A DNA stretch of 64,000 nt from Cercospora beticola. Taxonomy: Eukaryota > Ascomycota > Dothideomycetes > Mycosphaerellales > Mycosphaerellaceae. A model generated the notes under the pieces. It had not been told where the DNA came from, did not search any database, and was given only the letters and a program-made list of their open reading frames with translations. Shown one piece after another: positions 1-11,400 of the stretch. The position numbers and the translations under genes are program-made. How positions within the stretch are numbered: position 1 is the first letter of the stretch; every line of letters starts with the position of its first letter. The stretch spans positions 496,001-560,000 of the forward strand of contig NC_088940.1 in the NCBI RefSeq assembly GCF_033473495.1, read 5' to 3'.

Positions 1-229
1 GGAGGTTGCGTGTCGTCGTGGTAATCTTCGCCAATGAACCAGTGATGTAGTCTCGGCGAGAAAAGTACGCTGGTCGCTCTACCTCGCTGCCACCTCAGAA
101 ATTCGCGCGAGTCCGTTGGACCGGGAGGTTGGTTCTCATCGTGACGCTCAAAATCCCTGTAAAGTGAAAATCAGCATCTTGTCACTCTTTAGTTCCATTG
201 TTTGACAATTTTGCGGCAAAGCAATATGA

Positions 230-842
230 TTACCGTTCCGGCCTCTTTAATAAAATGAGATACGTGAACCACAAGCCAATGAAGAACATCGGAACATCAT
301 AGTTCCCCATTTCCCAGTACGGCTGTGGCAAAGCGAGGACGAAGAATGTGATTACGAGGCCGCCAAGAGTGCACCAGTCCTAGAAGGTTCGCTGTGGGGG
401 TGCTGTGTGTGTGAAAATTAATGCCGACCAGCAGACGAAGAAGGGAAGGATGTAGCGTGGAGATTGCGGGCCGTTGATGATGTGTGCTGTGATGAAGGCG
501 TAGTCGCTGGTCGGTGAGGACATTATTGCGGATGTTGGAGATTCTGCAGCCATGTTGAGATATGTTTGCGATGGAATACATGTACCCAGCTGCAGCATGA
601 GTTGTGTTATGATGATGAGTTGGAATACGAAATTCGAGGTAAGTGCCAACGGCCTGATATGAAGTAGCAACTGAGACGTAGACCTGGCAGGCACGACAGT
701 AGTATGCAGATGATTGCAGTTGATAAGAGTCCATTCAGCACGGTCTATCCGATGCATGACTCTCATCGCGTTGATGAATATCAAGTCGAGGTCCACACAA
801 GAGAAGGAAGTGAAAGGTGAAGTCAGTGAAATGGCGTCTTGG
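230..842 (-). pseudogene. decayed membrane-protein frame
   Basis: On the minus strand one frame runs from about 842 down to TAA at 230-232, broken by a single TAG at 380-382. After the TAG it encodes about 49 residues with two hydrophobic stretches (around VITFFVLALPQPYW and VPMFFIGLWFTYLILL) and ends RPER. Before the TAG there is a weaker hydrophobic stretch near FVFQLIIITQLMLQL. This looks like the last membrane helices of an integral membrane protein. I do not recognise the family. No convincing start or upstream domain exists, and a transposon-like insertion lies just upstream (861-1493). A C-to-T change of CAG to TAG would fit RIP-type decay. The alternative is a chance open frame. Confidence 0.3.
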
Positions 843-852
843 CATGTTGACC

Positions 853-860
853 ACCATATC
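853..860. repeat. left target-site duplication of MITE
   Basis: The 8-mer accatatc directly abuts the left inverted repeat and recurs exactly at 1494-1501 beyond the right inverted repeat. Confidence 0.75.
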
Positions 861-1493
861 CTACCTCCCAAGTCAGACCTTCGTAGCTGCCGCGTTCCAG
901 GTTTATGTTCTTGTCGTGGAAGTAGTGACTGCTGTCCGCGGAGCGGGTCTGATGCCAAAACGCGCCAAACAGCCGGATCGTGCACTGCGACAAGCCGACA
1001 AAAACGCACTTTGCAGGTTTTCTAGCCTGCACATCGACGCCTATATAGGAGATTATTATATATTCGGAATCGTCGTTAAATTATCTAGGACTAAGTATCT
1101 CGACTTTGTCGCCTATACTGTAGAATCGTCGTATATTATCGGAAAGGTTGCTGTCGTAAGTACATCCGTTGTTTGCCGAGTGCACCCGTAAAGGGGTATT
1201 AGGCAGGTTTTCTAGCCTGCACTTTAGCCTACGCATAGGTATAATCTATATGCCTATAATCTTCGTTAAGTTATCTAGAACCAAGCATCTCGACTTTGTT
1301 AGGCCGGCGTTATAGTAATTCTATGTCGTCGATAAAGCAGTGTTGCCGAGTGCACAAAGCGACTCCTCGGCACAGTCTAGCATCAGGCGCTTCGCGAGAG
1401 CAACTACCAAACCTAAGGCACTAAACCACCGGAGGCAAGAACACTCACAACCACTCAGACCGAGCGAAGGCACGCGCCTGACTTGGGAGGTAG
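861..1493. mobile_element. MITE-like foldback element, 8-bp target duplication
   Basis: The element starts with ctacctcccaagtcag (861-876) and ends with its exact reverse complement (1478-1493). It is flanked on both sides by the direct repeat accatatc. The inverted arms appear to continue imperfectly inward, roughly 861-955 against 1380-1493, sharing patches such as tgttcttg and ctgatgc. There is no transposase-sized frame, so it would be non-autonomous. An 8-bp duplication is known for hAT and P superfamily elements; hAT-like is my inference and the terminal bases do not prove it. The interior carries two diverged AT-rich repeat units, described separately, with many TpA dinucleotides, as expected after repeat-induced point mutation. 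Confidence 0.72.
1013..1355. repeat. two diverged tandem units inside the MITE
   Basis: Unit A (1013-1185) and unit B (1203-1355) both begin gcaggttttctagcctgcac, itself a small hairpin (GCAGG/CCTGC), and both end ttgccgagtgcac. Between these ends they share ordered blocks: ttatctag, aagtatct/aagcatct, ctcgactttgt. Differences are largely C/T and G/A, and both are TA-rich, consistent with RIP after duplication. Confidence 0.7.
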
Positions 1494-1501
1494 ACCATAT
1501 C
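1494..1501. repeat. right target-site duplication of MITE
   Basis: Exact copy of the 8-mer at 853-860, immediately outside the right inverted repeat. Confidence 0.75.
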
Positions 1502-2398
1502 CTGGTCCCATGCAATATTTTAAGTCAACAACATATGGTCAACACAATGAGGTATTTGTTCATCCTCGATGTCTACGCATACCATAAGCCCGGTTTGCTC
1601 GACTCCCGACCTGACTGGCAGGCATCAACACGTCATATGCAACTCTTGAGTCTGGCGGTGGTCTGTATTAACCTCAGGCACACAGAATGACCTCTCATCC
1701 TCCATCTACTCTTCAGTATCGACCATTCAATCACGAGAGTCAATCACCTGATGATCTTGCAGAGGCTCTCGTTCGAATCTAGAGGCCGCCCACCAGCCAC
1801 ATTCTACTGAGGCCGCCCGTCACTCCAGACAAGGCTGAAGGCAATCATTTTTAAGTAGCATCCAGCAGTTAATTGATCTGGCTGCAGCTTTGGCGTCCAG
1901 TAGCAAAGCGGCACGAGATACTGGGCGTAGAAAGGCAACGCACAGCCTTGCCGTCGCACTCTCGTCCGATCTGCTATGGCGATGAAGTCTCCTGTCATGT
2001 AGTAAGGCTGACAAACTTAACCATTCAAAGATAGTACAAGCTTGATCTCAGCCACTGGATCTTCCAACATCTAGCTGGGAGCAGATCTATGCCAGAAGTG
2101 GTACCTGGCTAGAGTGTTGTGCTCGGCATGATTGGCCAAACAGGATACAGAAGACTTCACAGCCGCAACATCAGCTCCGCACGATATGCGTACACGGATT
2201 GAACGAAAGCCTTGTCGAAGCCTCGTGATGCCTGAGCACTGTGGCTATGGTTGGCCTGATCTCCTCCCATTCGCTGCATTACAATCCACACAACGTCAAA
2301 ATGCTCCGAGTCCGAGCCCGTGGCCTCGGAATCAAGGAAGAAGCGAGGCAACATCGATACAGGTGAGCCTCCGCTAGGAAGCAGGGGGCCCACGTGCC

Positions 2399-2767
2399 TC
2401 AGTGGCTTGAGCTTCCTAGCCAATGTCCAGATGATTCTTCATGTCCACGTGTCCTCCATGCCACAATTGATGCAATGGCGGTCGCCCTGGGTGGTCTTAC
2501 GTTCCGAATGCTGTCACCCAGCGCCGCCAGTAATGGCTCGCAAGCCATGATTGTGTGCCCTTGCATTGTTACTGACCCATCATCGAATGATGCAAAGAGT
2601 CTTGTTGGCATCGGCTCACTGAGCGGCAGAGAACGTACCAAAGAAATCCACGCTTGTTTTCTATCTCGGATTCTATTGAATGGACGTTGAATCCAAGCAT
2701 CCGTCTCCAGGCCATGGTGTACCGTCTCTTGAGAGAGATCCTGTTCAATGTCCCAGCCGACTCGCAT
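2399..2767 (-). CDS. hypothetical protein, weak
   Basis: An ATG-started frame of 122 codons, the longest in the gene-poor stretch 1502-3034. It has a mixed, globular-looking composition with no recognised domain, signal peptide or membrane segment. There is no clear splice partner. It could be a remnant of a larger gene or chance. Apart from this I see no gene between 1502 and 3034. Confidence 0.22.
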   Translation of the reverse strand: MRVGWDIEQDLSQETVHHGLETDAWIQRPFNRIRDRKQAWISLVRSLPLSEPMPTRLFASFDDGSVTMQGHTIMACEPLLAALGDSIRNVRPPRATAIASIVAWRTRGHEESSGHWLGSSSH

Positions 2768-3034
2768 GAGATCAAATTGATTGTACAGTATAGGTGTGTC
2801 TGAACACCAGCTTTATTGGCCTATCGAGGACTGTCGGTTCGCATGATCACTACAATCTCGTTTGCGGTGCTTGTTCAGTAATCTTCACTCAACAATATCT
2901 GGTCTTCATTGTCCATCAGCTCCACGTGCGCGGTCTTTGAGCTCGCGGTGTCTCCCTATTAATCTGACGTTTCATCGCTCACCATCTTCCTTGCGCTGCT
3001 CGAGCCCGAAGCAAGTGATCCCACGGGTCGTGAC

Positions 3035-3577
3035 TCAATCATCATCATCGAAGCTCTCACGCGTCCACGGTGGTGAGATCTCCCAGAACTGATGCTTCGA
3101 AGCTGGCAGAAGGCTCGTCTTGATCTGAGTAGCGAGCATCCACTCTGCCGACTCAAAGTGTCTTTCGTCCCAAGCACTGACAATATTCAAAAACTCTCTC
3201 ATGATCTCATCTGATCTCATAGCCTTTTCCATCAAGTACGGACGCACGGCTTGCTGCACATCTCTCTTGTCCCAGACTTCTACATCGAGCGCGTACTTCT
3301 CACGTATCAGTGAGCGAAGCCGGCACACTGACTGAGAGGAAGCATTGTGTTCTAATGGATTTTCGTTGTCGTACTGGCTCCATTCTGGCGCTGCCTTTTT
3401 GATTTTCTCTATATTGACTGCTTTTGCTGGATGTTCAGGCCTGTGCGCGTGACGTCTTGTTGCACTCTGAGATTGGACCTGTTTTATGTTGTCCAGGACC
3501 ACCACAGGGTCTGGTTCACGATGCTCGGCTCTAGGTTTCGTGAAACACCCGAGGAGCGAAAGTAATTTCATGGCCAT
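3035..3577 (-). CDS. hypothetical 180-residue helical protein next to Hsp70-like gene
   Basis: A single-exon frame starting MAMKLLSLLGCF, with a second in-frame ATG two codons in. The first 65 residues are basic and probably disordered. Residues about 85-170 are rich in charged and aromatic positions and predicted helical (around RSLIREKYALDVEVWDKRD and EWMLATQIKTSLLP). The end is acidic (SFDDDD). There is no signal peptide; the short hydrophobic start is too weak to call a membrane anchor. It lies 400 bp downstream of the Hsp70-like gene on the same strand, which suggests, without proving, a functional link such as a client or co-factor. I do not recognise a named family. Confidence 0.6.
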   Translation of the reverse strand: MAMKLLSLLGCFTKPRAEHREPDPVVVLDNIKQVQSQSATRRHAHRPEHPAKAVNIEKIKKAAPEWSQYDNENPLEHNASSQSVCRLRSLIREKYALDVEVWDKRDVQQAVRPYLMEKAMRSDEIMREFLNIVSAWDERHFESAEWMLATQIKTSLLPASKHQFWEISPPWTRESFDDDD

Positions 3578-3977
3578 AGTGGAATGTTTCTTGTCGATGT
3601 GTTGAGTGTCGTCTTATCAAGAGGTTGCTTGCTGGACTGATCGCGGGTGAACGACGCATGGTAGACCAACAACAATGTTCTATGCATAGTACATCAGCCC
3701 AGCCAGCAAGGCGGCGGGAGAGCGTGGCGGAGGGCGCATATAGCTCATGAAGCTAATTTGCGAAATAACAAGCAAGTGGCGTTCGGGCACGCTGCAAGTG
3801 TTGCCTCGTTTTATGCCACTAGTCTGCTAAATATCTGGGTAAGTACTCCCGCCACGGCTGAAAATGGCTGATCTCATGTGCACAAGGCTGCTTGAGACGA
3901 AAGTTTTGCATGTTCGTCATATACACACTGATGAGTGTTGTGCTATATGTGGAGTGCAATTGGAGCAATGTGCAGTA

Positions 3978-6420
3978 TTAAACGTTGCACTCACCATAAG
4001 GACCTCCCGACGGTTTCTTGTTGTACTCCTTCCTCTCCGTCGCTATATTGTAACACGTCCCGATCACTGAACCATTCAGTAGCAGCTGCGCGAACAGATC
4101 TGTGTCATTGCACGTTACTCGCCAGATAAATGGACCAAACAAGCGCATCTGTCTCAACCCGGCCATAGGGCCGCGCGTAAGATCTCCTCGCGGGACTTTG
4201 ACGATTCCAGCCACTTCGACATCTGACGCCAATTAGCTGCTGACGTACGATACTCGAATCAATGCTTACCATTACAACTTTTCTTCCAGTTGATTGGAAG
4301 TCTCTGGTTTATGTTAGCGTCTCCGGTGTCGTAACGGAACAGTCGGAAAGTGATAGTGCTGTGTTCACTTGATGGCGGTATCATCCAGAAATCGTCAGTC
4401 TGCCAGATAGCAGGACTGCCTCGCATTATTAGATCGCCTGTTTTGATGAACCAGCGCAGATTGTAACTGCTTTCGACGTAGCCGTATGTCTTGGTCATCG
4501 AGGTCATTGTGACTGTTCGATTGCCTTGGGCTGTAGAACGTCGGATTAGAACCTGTGCAGTGCCAGAGCGCAAACAAAGTACGACTGAATTACTTACGCC
4601 TTTCGATGCCATGGATGACAGCACCTTGAACTACAGCTGTGAGGCTGTACAATGCCAGTCGAAGAATAAGACACAGTTGTTGAACTCACGAATCTTTTGG
4701 TGGATGGAACACTGTCACATCCATCAATTCGAAGCTGCTTCTTAGCTCCTCTTGCAGGTATGGCGATGCCCCGAACCCTCCTACGAGGAAGACAGTCTGT
4801 GCGGAAATCAGTACCTTCACGTCCTCCACAGTATCATTGTTCTCACCTTGACCTCCGTGCCTCGCGAAGACCCTACAGCCTCGATCTGTTTGCGGACCAG
4901 GGCGACAGCCGGGTTGACGCACTTGTCCATTAGCTGCTTCATCCCTTTCCTGAGACGAGTTTAGCTGCTTGCCAAAATTGAGTAAGTTCTGTCACCACAT
5001 ACCATTTTATGATCAAAGCACCTTCGTCCACTCGATTTTCGATGGTAAGTTTGTCCAGTGGTTCGGGTAGCTCTATTTTGATCGCGGCTCTTCTCGATCT
5101 TTCATAGTTCTTAAACGTGGACTTCGCTACGAAGAATTCTTTGATCAATTTTCTCATGGCAGGTGACTCCATTTCGTACGCATTTGTCGCCTTTTGGCGC
5201 GCAGCGTCAGGATCAAGCATGGCATAATTCTGCTCGCCAATAACCCGTCGTAGCCAGCGTTTGAATTCTGTATCAATCAAAGCGGAGCCACATTTGCTGC
5301 CTGGTCTCGGTCAGCATAGAAGCGCAAAAGTATCTGCACAGTTGTACCTGTGGGCTTCGTAACCCTTTCTAATTGAAGGTGGGGTCGTAGCTGCGTAACT
5401 CGATAGGCCACGGAGTCTACAGTACCACCTCCCGCATCACAGATCACGAAGCATCTGTTTTCCTGTCATCGTGTGAGCTTCATCACTTATGCTCTTGACA
5501 GATGAAATCACCTTGAGCAAGCCGGCTCCACATTCGCGGGCTGTGTAGTAAGCTGCTGCTTCAGGCTCAGAAACCAGGATGGTCTCACGAAGTGATGGAA
5601 TGCCCGTAGAATTGAAACCGGCTGCTGTGGCTGCCCGAAATACGGCATTCCGTGCTTGATACGACCAGGTCTGTCTCGGAGCATCAGAACTGGCCGCAGA
5701 TAGACGAGGACAGTACTCACCACAGGCATCGTAACCACTAAGTCAACAGGTGTAGACGTGCGGCCCAGCTCTTTCACTTTGATGGCATCTCGAGTGCATG
5801 GAAACACCTGCCGCAGATAGTCGGTCACAATCTGTTCAGGTGTGCTGCATGGGAAGTCGGGGTTAGGGCCAGCATCGCGTATGTGGTCGAAAGATAGGCC
5901 TCTAGTGCCATTGAGGACGCGCAATGTCAGGCCTAGCTCATCCACCCTCTCTTCTTGCAGCTCAAGTTCGAGCTTTTGGTTGATTAAAGTCAGAGCGTCG
6001 CCGCTGATGTTCGAGCCCCATTCCGGCTCGCCTGGAGAGCTGTATGATATGACGCTTGGAACTTTGTCCATATTACCCATTGCGCGACCCCAGTTCCGGA
6101 CGACCTCGATCTTGTTAGAGTGGGGATAATTGGTAGCTCTTGCCTCCACCGAGGCAAAGGCGACACCTGTTCGAGCATGAGTAGCTAAACAACTCAGCCA
6201 AGTGTTGAGACAACTTACCAGTGAACGTGGTACCGAAATCAAGCGCCAGCACGAATCGTCGCTCTCCAGTTGACATCCCATTCGTTTCGTGTCTCGCTGG
6301 TTGAGTGCCCACGTTGCCATTTTGGCTTTGCGTGCGCCTTGGTCTTGTGTGTTGACCCCCAGCTTCTTCTTCGTCTGAATCAAGTAGATCTCGTCCGAGG
6401 TATGTGCTCCTGGCTGCCAT
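3978..6420 (-). CDS. atypical Hsp70 (HSPA12-like) ATPase
   Basis: Ten exons give 660 residues: 6219-6420, 5721-6166, 5512-5670, 5348-5462, 5003-5300, 4847-4949, 4690-4796, 4598-4644, 4270-4530, 3978-4222. All phases agree. The actin-type ATPase fold is clear: phosphate-1 loop LALDFGTTFTG near residue 60, the segment ETILVSEPEAAAYYTARE, phosphate-2 CDAGGGTVD, and the adenosine-side motif TVFLVGGFGASPYLQ. The first 50 residues are an acidic, probably disordered leader. The C-terminal part is short and divergent and lacks a canonical substrate-binding lid and EEVD tail, typical of the expanded HSPA12-like Hsp70s of filamentous fungi, whose substrates are mostly unknown. A possible last intron with donor at 3988 would alter only the final residues. 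Confidence 0.88.
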
Positions 6421-6813
6421 GCTTTCTGTCAATCGATGAATAGGATGGGTGAATTTCGACAAGCAAGCAGCCTGGATCGAAAGGCAAGACTCTCGATCCC
6501 ACAACAACCGCAGGTCACATCAGTGAGATGCAACAGAAAGGCTTGCATGCACAGACGCAAGGCAACCTTCCGTAAAGCCTTTCGAAGAGGCCGCCAGCGC
6601 CAAGAGTGGCGTGAGGTATGCTCTTTATCAGTGGCATGTTGGCACAGCCTGGTGGGGGAGGGGAATGATCCGCAGCCGGTCAGATGTGCCATGCTTTGGC
6701 GTCTTGCAAGCGATCGCTGGTAATGAGCTCTTCGAACATGAGATCCATTGCAGCTGATCTCATTCCAGAGGCAGAAACTTCACAGTACATTCGCAATCGA
6801 TCAGAACACGGCT
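6421..6813. promoter_or_regulatory. shared divergent upstream region
   Basis: 393 bp separate the start codons of the Hsp70-like gene (minus) and the coiled-coil gene (plus), so both promoters must lie here. I see no coding frame of its own and no sequence element I could name with confidence. Confidence 0.5.
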
Positions 6814-8307
6814 ATGCCTTGGTATAGCTTTGGACGCGACAAGCAGCCATCATCTGGACCAGCTGGGTTTCGGTCTGGAAACGAGCCTGATCCTCGCCTT
6901 GTGGCATTCACCCAAAGTCTACCACTATGCTGGACTGACGATGAGCGCAAGATCAAGGAAGCGGCAGTGTCGTCCTTTGCCAACCACGTCCGCGTACTGC
7001 AGCAAAGAGCGCGAGATGCCCGCCAACAGTGCGACGAACTTCAGCAAGCTCTCCAGAATGGACAGCGAAAAGCCGAATACGAGGCTCGTGGAGTACGGAC
7101 AAAGCATGCACAGGATCTTCTCAGGTTGCAAGAAGATGCCAAGCGCGACCGAGCCAATCTGCAGTCGCAACATGATATCCAGATCCGAAACCTCAATGTG
7201 AAACTCCACCGACAGGGAGAGGAAGCTGGACGAGAAGCGAGCAGGGTGAAGAAACAGCATGAGGATGAGGTGCGGGCACTCAAACAGCAGAGCGAGGCGC
7301 GAGAGAATGAGTTTGCCAGAGAACAGGAAAAGCTCCGCCGGGTCCACGAAGACCAGGAAGCAGGTCTCCGAGCCGATCATGGTCGCACAGTACATGAACT
7401 CCAGAAGAAGTTGAAAGATCTCAACGGCGCGCTACTGTCACGCGATGATGAGGTGTACCAGGCGGCCATTTTCAGCACCGTAAATTTGCCACAGAAGACA
7501 GATGCAAAGTTGAAAGACAGCTTCTCGGAAATCGAAAACTTGATTAACGGTATCAGCGGTTTGTCGTGGAAGGCGGATCAGACGGTTTGTCCGGAGAATG
7601 TGTTACAGAGACACAGTGCAAAGCATAGCATTCGGCGGCTCAAGAAGGCGATATTGCAAGACATCATTTGGTCCATACTTCATCGATTTGTCTTTATAAG
7701 TCCGTTTCGGGTCTTTGGGGAGCTTGGGAAGGAGCTGGAGCACGAATGGGTCGCCAACAGTGTCGGGAATCCGCATACGTACTCACAGAGGCATCCTAAC
7801 CAGGACCAAGCTGCTCGGACAGTGGAACCGTTTTTGCCGGACGCAGGCAGCTTTAAGTGGCCGGCTCCAAGCCTTGCAACAGAGCGTTGGAGATACATGA
7901 CTTTGCAGGAATGCAGAGAAGTCCTCAAACAGCCGGTTCTTTCGCAGTTCGATCCCCGTGCGCGCTTGAAGAAAGGGTTTAGCGACACCATTTCTTCGCT
8001 TGCAGCAGAGCTCACAACCACAATTCAGAAAGTGGTGTCTGTCGACAACCAGAGTATGGACAACGTGAATACATTGTCTAGGAAAGTCCCGAAAGCTTGG
8101 CTCGACTTTTGCATGCATCGTCCTCGCATTGTTGTTGACATGTTCGGGCAAGAATTCTCAGGTGCTTCGCAGAGATTCACTCAGATAGGTAGAGGCGAAG
8201 TTTTGCTTACAGTCGTTCCGAAACTTGGGCGATATGGCGATAATGAAGGTGCCGATCTGGATCGTTTCAATCTCTTGAAAGATGGCGAGTCCCTCACGCT
8301 TCCTTAG
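6814..8307 (+). CDS. coiled-coil protein of unknown function
   Basis: A single exon of 497 residues beginning MPWYSFGRDKQ. This is the first ATG; the open frame extends 22 codons further upstream without one. After a short basic leader, residues about 40-215 form a long charged coiled coil (repeated E/K/R/Q heptads, for example EEAGREASRVKKQHEDEVRA). The C-terminal half, about 225-497, is globular and richer in aromatics (SILHRFVFISPFRVFG; LDFCMHRPRIVVDMFG). No enzymatic motif is seen. Such coiled-coil plus globular proteins are common lineage-specific fungal proteins, perhaps scaffolds. It is convergent with the ankyrin gene, 99 bp apart, and shares its promoter with the Hsp70-like gene. Confidence 0.75.
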   Translation: MPWYSFGRDKQPSSGPAGFRSGNEPDPRLVAFTQSLPLCWTDDERKIKEAAVSSFANHVRVLQQRARDARQQCDELQQALQNGQRKAEYEARGVRTKHAQDLLRLQEDAKRDRANLQSQHDIQIRNLNVKLHRQGEEAGREASRVKKQHEDEVRALKQQSEARENEFAREQEKLRRVHEDQEAGLRADHGRTVHELQKKLKDLNGALLSRDDEVYQAAIFSTVNLPQKTDAKLKDSFSEIENLINGISGLSWKADQTVCPENVLQRHSAKHSIRRLKKAILQDIIWSILHRFVFISPFRVFGELGKELEHEWVANSVGNPHTYSQRHPNQDQAARTVEPFLPDAGSFKWPAPSLATERWRYMTLQECREVLKQPVLSQFDPRARLKKGFSDTISSLAAELTTTIQKVVSVDNQSMDNVNTLSRKVPKAWLDFCMHRPRIVVDMFGQEFSGASQRFTQIGRGEVLLTVVPKLGRYGDNEGADLDRFNLLKDGESLTLP

Positions 8308-8406
8308 TCGAGGGCTATCAACAGCATTGGTAGAGCAGTTAGAAGTTGTATGATTTTCCCCATCGACATGGGTGGGTCGAGGCCCTGACCTTTGATACGA
8401 TGCTCT

Positions 8407-11400
8407 TCATCGTCCACCTGAAGCAGCAAGCTCAAGAGTGGTCAATAAGTTGCCTGCTGCGAGACACCGCAGAAGTCCTTCACGCTCAGACGGCTGAATA
8501 TTCATGAGCTCTGTTACGTACTCGTATGGTGTGTATCTCCTGCCCGCCTTATCTTCATATACAAGCATGGTGAAACGCCATGGGTTGTTCTTCATGTCCA
8601 GGATATCCAGCAAGATTTTGGTGGTTTCAGGTCCCTTGGAAAGCGCTATGTGCACATAAGTCCTTTGCCTGTGTCGCCAAGTGAATGCCGACTTCTTTGC
8701 TAACAGCTCGATTGTCTCTTTCCGTCGCACCTCAAAGGGAGCCTCTGTGTCGGCGACTTTGCAACAAGATTGCCCACTGTCCGTTTCCAGTGCAACGGCC
8801 AGAGGGGTGTAATTGCTGTAGGCTTCCGATTCCAGATTCGAGTTGTGGGTTTCCAGCAATTTTCCGACGAATTTTGGCAGCGCGAGCCAAGCCGCCAAAT
8901 GGAGGTCGTCTTCATCTGAGACAGAATTGTTCATCAGGAGGTCATACGCATCAATGTTGCCCAAATATATCGAAGCCTGACACAGAGTGAGTGTGCCAAT
9001 TTCGTTGATGGGGTCTTTCGAGGCAGATCCCGAGCGAGCGCCCAAGCACGCCAACACCGATGCTGGCACATGGTTGTCAAAGGCAAGACCTGGTCTGATT
9101 TCGAGAAGTGCTTCCAGTATCTGTGTTCTATTCTTGTCTAGAACACAGGCCATTGATGCCGATAAAACCGTCACAGGAGTTGCAAAGTCGATGTCACAGC
9201 CTATTAGAATCATTAGTAGCCGATTGTAAGTGCCCGCGACCAGAATTCAACTTACCCGCACCAAGTAGATCGAGGACCGTCTTGTTAGAAACTCGTGGTC
9301 TGCATAACAGCGCCCAGATTAATACCGAGCATTTCTCCTCGGCGCAACCAGGAAACACGCTGCACAATACTGTTTGAGAAGCGAGATTGCTTTTCGCAAG
9401 AATGAGACCTGCGAGTACCTGCCCGTCGGGATATTTCTTGATACAACGTGTCAGTAGATCAGCCTTGGTGATCTGTGCAGATGAAGGTCGTTCTCGAAGG
9501 CACAACTTGAACCACCTAGCAGCGTCCGCTTCATCATGAAAAGTGGAAAGCACTGCGTCGACAGCTCGGTTGAGATCTACACTCTTACACAGCTCCCGAA
9601 ATTGCTTCGTCGTGCCAGTGCATAAAGTCAGAATAAAGCTCGCCGCATATGGATCAGCGCCTTTTGTTACCAACAAACGTATAGTGTCGAAATCCCCGCC
9701 TTGTCGATCGAAGCAATTCTTCAATGCTGCATAACAGTTTGACTTATCCACGAGATTGCCTTCCAGCAGGACACGATATATCTCGAAACGTGCGCGAGTG
9801 TCGCTAAACGTTGCCTTCGATGCATACGCAAAAGCGTTGTTGGCCACTTTACGTGTGTTGAGTCTTTTGCCCAAAATTTTGATGGCTTCAGCGGACTGAG
9901 CTCGGATTGCAAGCTTGAAGGCTTCTCCATCTTCGAATGAGATGTCAGCTCCGTGCCTCAAAAGGCAGTCTGCAGCAGAAAGGTCGTGTATCCTTTTGGC
10001 GCTCAGTGAATGCAGAAGAGCGCGGGACTTGTCCACTTGACTAACATCTTGCTTGAGGCACTCATCCAAGATCCAGATTCGACGTCCCGCAGACATTTCA
10101 CATGCTGACGCCAAATGGAACAGCTCTTTGCCAGAAGTTTTGCGAATGATCAGATGCAGAAGATCGTCCGAACCCGCCTCGAGAGCTGCTTTAGTAGTCT
10201 GCTCATGGACTTTGGCGCCTCGGCGAAGTAGCAAGGCCGGAAACTGGACATCCCGTGGGACGCTTTGGACGGATGCCTGCAGAAGGTTGGACAAGAGGCT
10301 GTTGTCTGTGCCGGCACTGGCATTGAGAAGGCTTTCGTATATTGTGTTCACGTGGTCCGGTGAGAAATCGCTGCCTTTCTGGAAAGATTTCAGGCATGCA
10401 AGGCATGCCTTAGTGACCGTTTCGATATAAGGTCGATGTTTCAACAGCAGACGCAACACTTCTAGATGGCCGGATACTGCTGCTTTCTGCACGGCTATCC
10501 CGCCTTGGTGATTTATCGAAGCACCATGTTGTAGGACTAGATGTAGGCCCTCGAAGTCCCCGTCTATCGCGAGCTGTGTCTGATCTGCGATGCATATCGT
10601 TTGTCCGATTTCGGTGCCTGAAGCCTGCTCGAGTAGAAGTTTCATCACATCTAGTCTTGTTCGTCGCTTGTTGATTCGTGCAGTGGCCCCGAACGCTAGT
10701 TGAAGTGACAGCGCACTCGGCTTTAATGCGAGCATATCTCGCAGCAAACTGATGTCGACGGCTAGGACTGCAAGACGAAGGAACTTGCATTCTCCGCCGT
10801 TGATCTGGAGACCATGAAACAACAAGCAATGGAGGATCGCTGTTATGTCTGATGATCTTTCAACTGATTCTGCACTTACGGTATCCAAAGCAGCTCGCTT
10901 ATGCTGCGTACATTCGAGAAGAGTGTTTAGGCTGCTCAATACATAGTATTGTTGGTGAATAGCAAGTGGCATGAGACGCTGTGTGCTTGTGAGGTTTGGC
11001 GGACATGTTTTGCATAGGACCTCGAATGTTCTCGAGCTCCTGTTTGTCAGCGCTTTGTAAAAAGCTTCGCCTTGCTTGAAATTCGCGCTCGCTCCGGATG
11101 TTAACAACAGGTCTAAGATACTCCTCCGAGAATCTTGAATTACTGCTGAGAGAAGTGCCTGGTCAACGGGCGCTCCCTTCGCTCCTTTGCTCAACAGCAA
11201 GCGCATGGTTTCCAGCGACGAATCGTGATCGTTATCTGCTGCTGAGAATTGACGAAAAGCAACAAGGACAGCTTTGGCAAGGACCAAGGGCCTGATGGAA
11301 GCTTCGCATAGCAGCTTCAGTACGTGGAGCCACCCGTGATGAGCAGCAACCAAGACGCTGTTGGTAGACTCCTCGTCACTTGCGTCGGGAGATGCGCCGT

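Noticed and set aside
1740..1800. Possible tRNA T-arm with gttcgaatc
   Set aside because: No anticodon or D arm upstream fits; an isolated B-box-like word.
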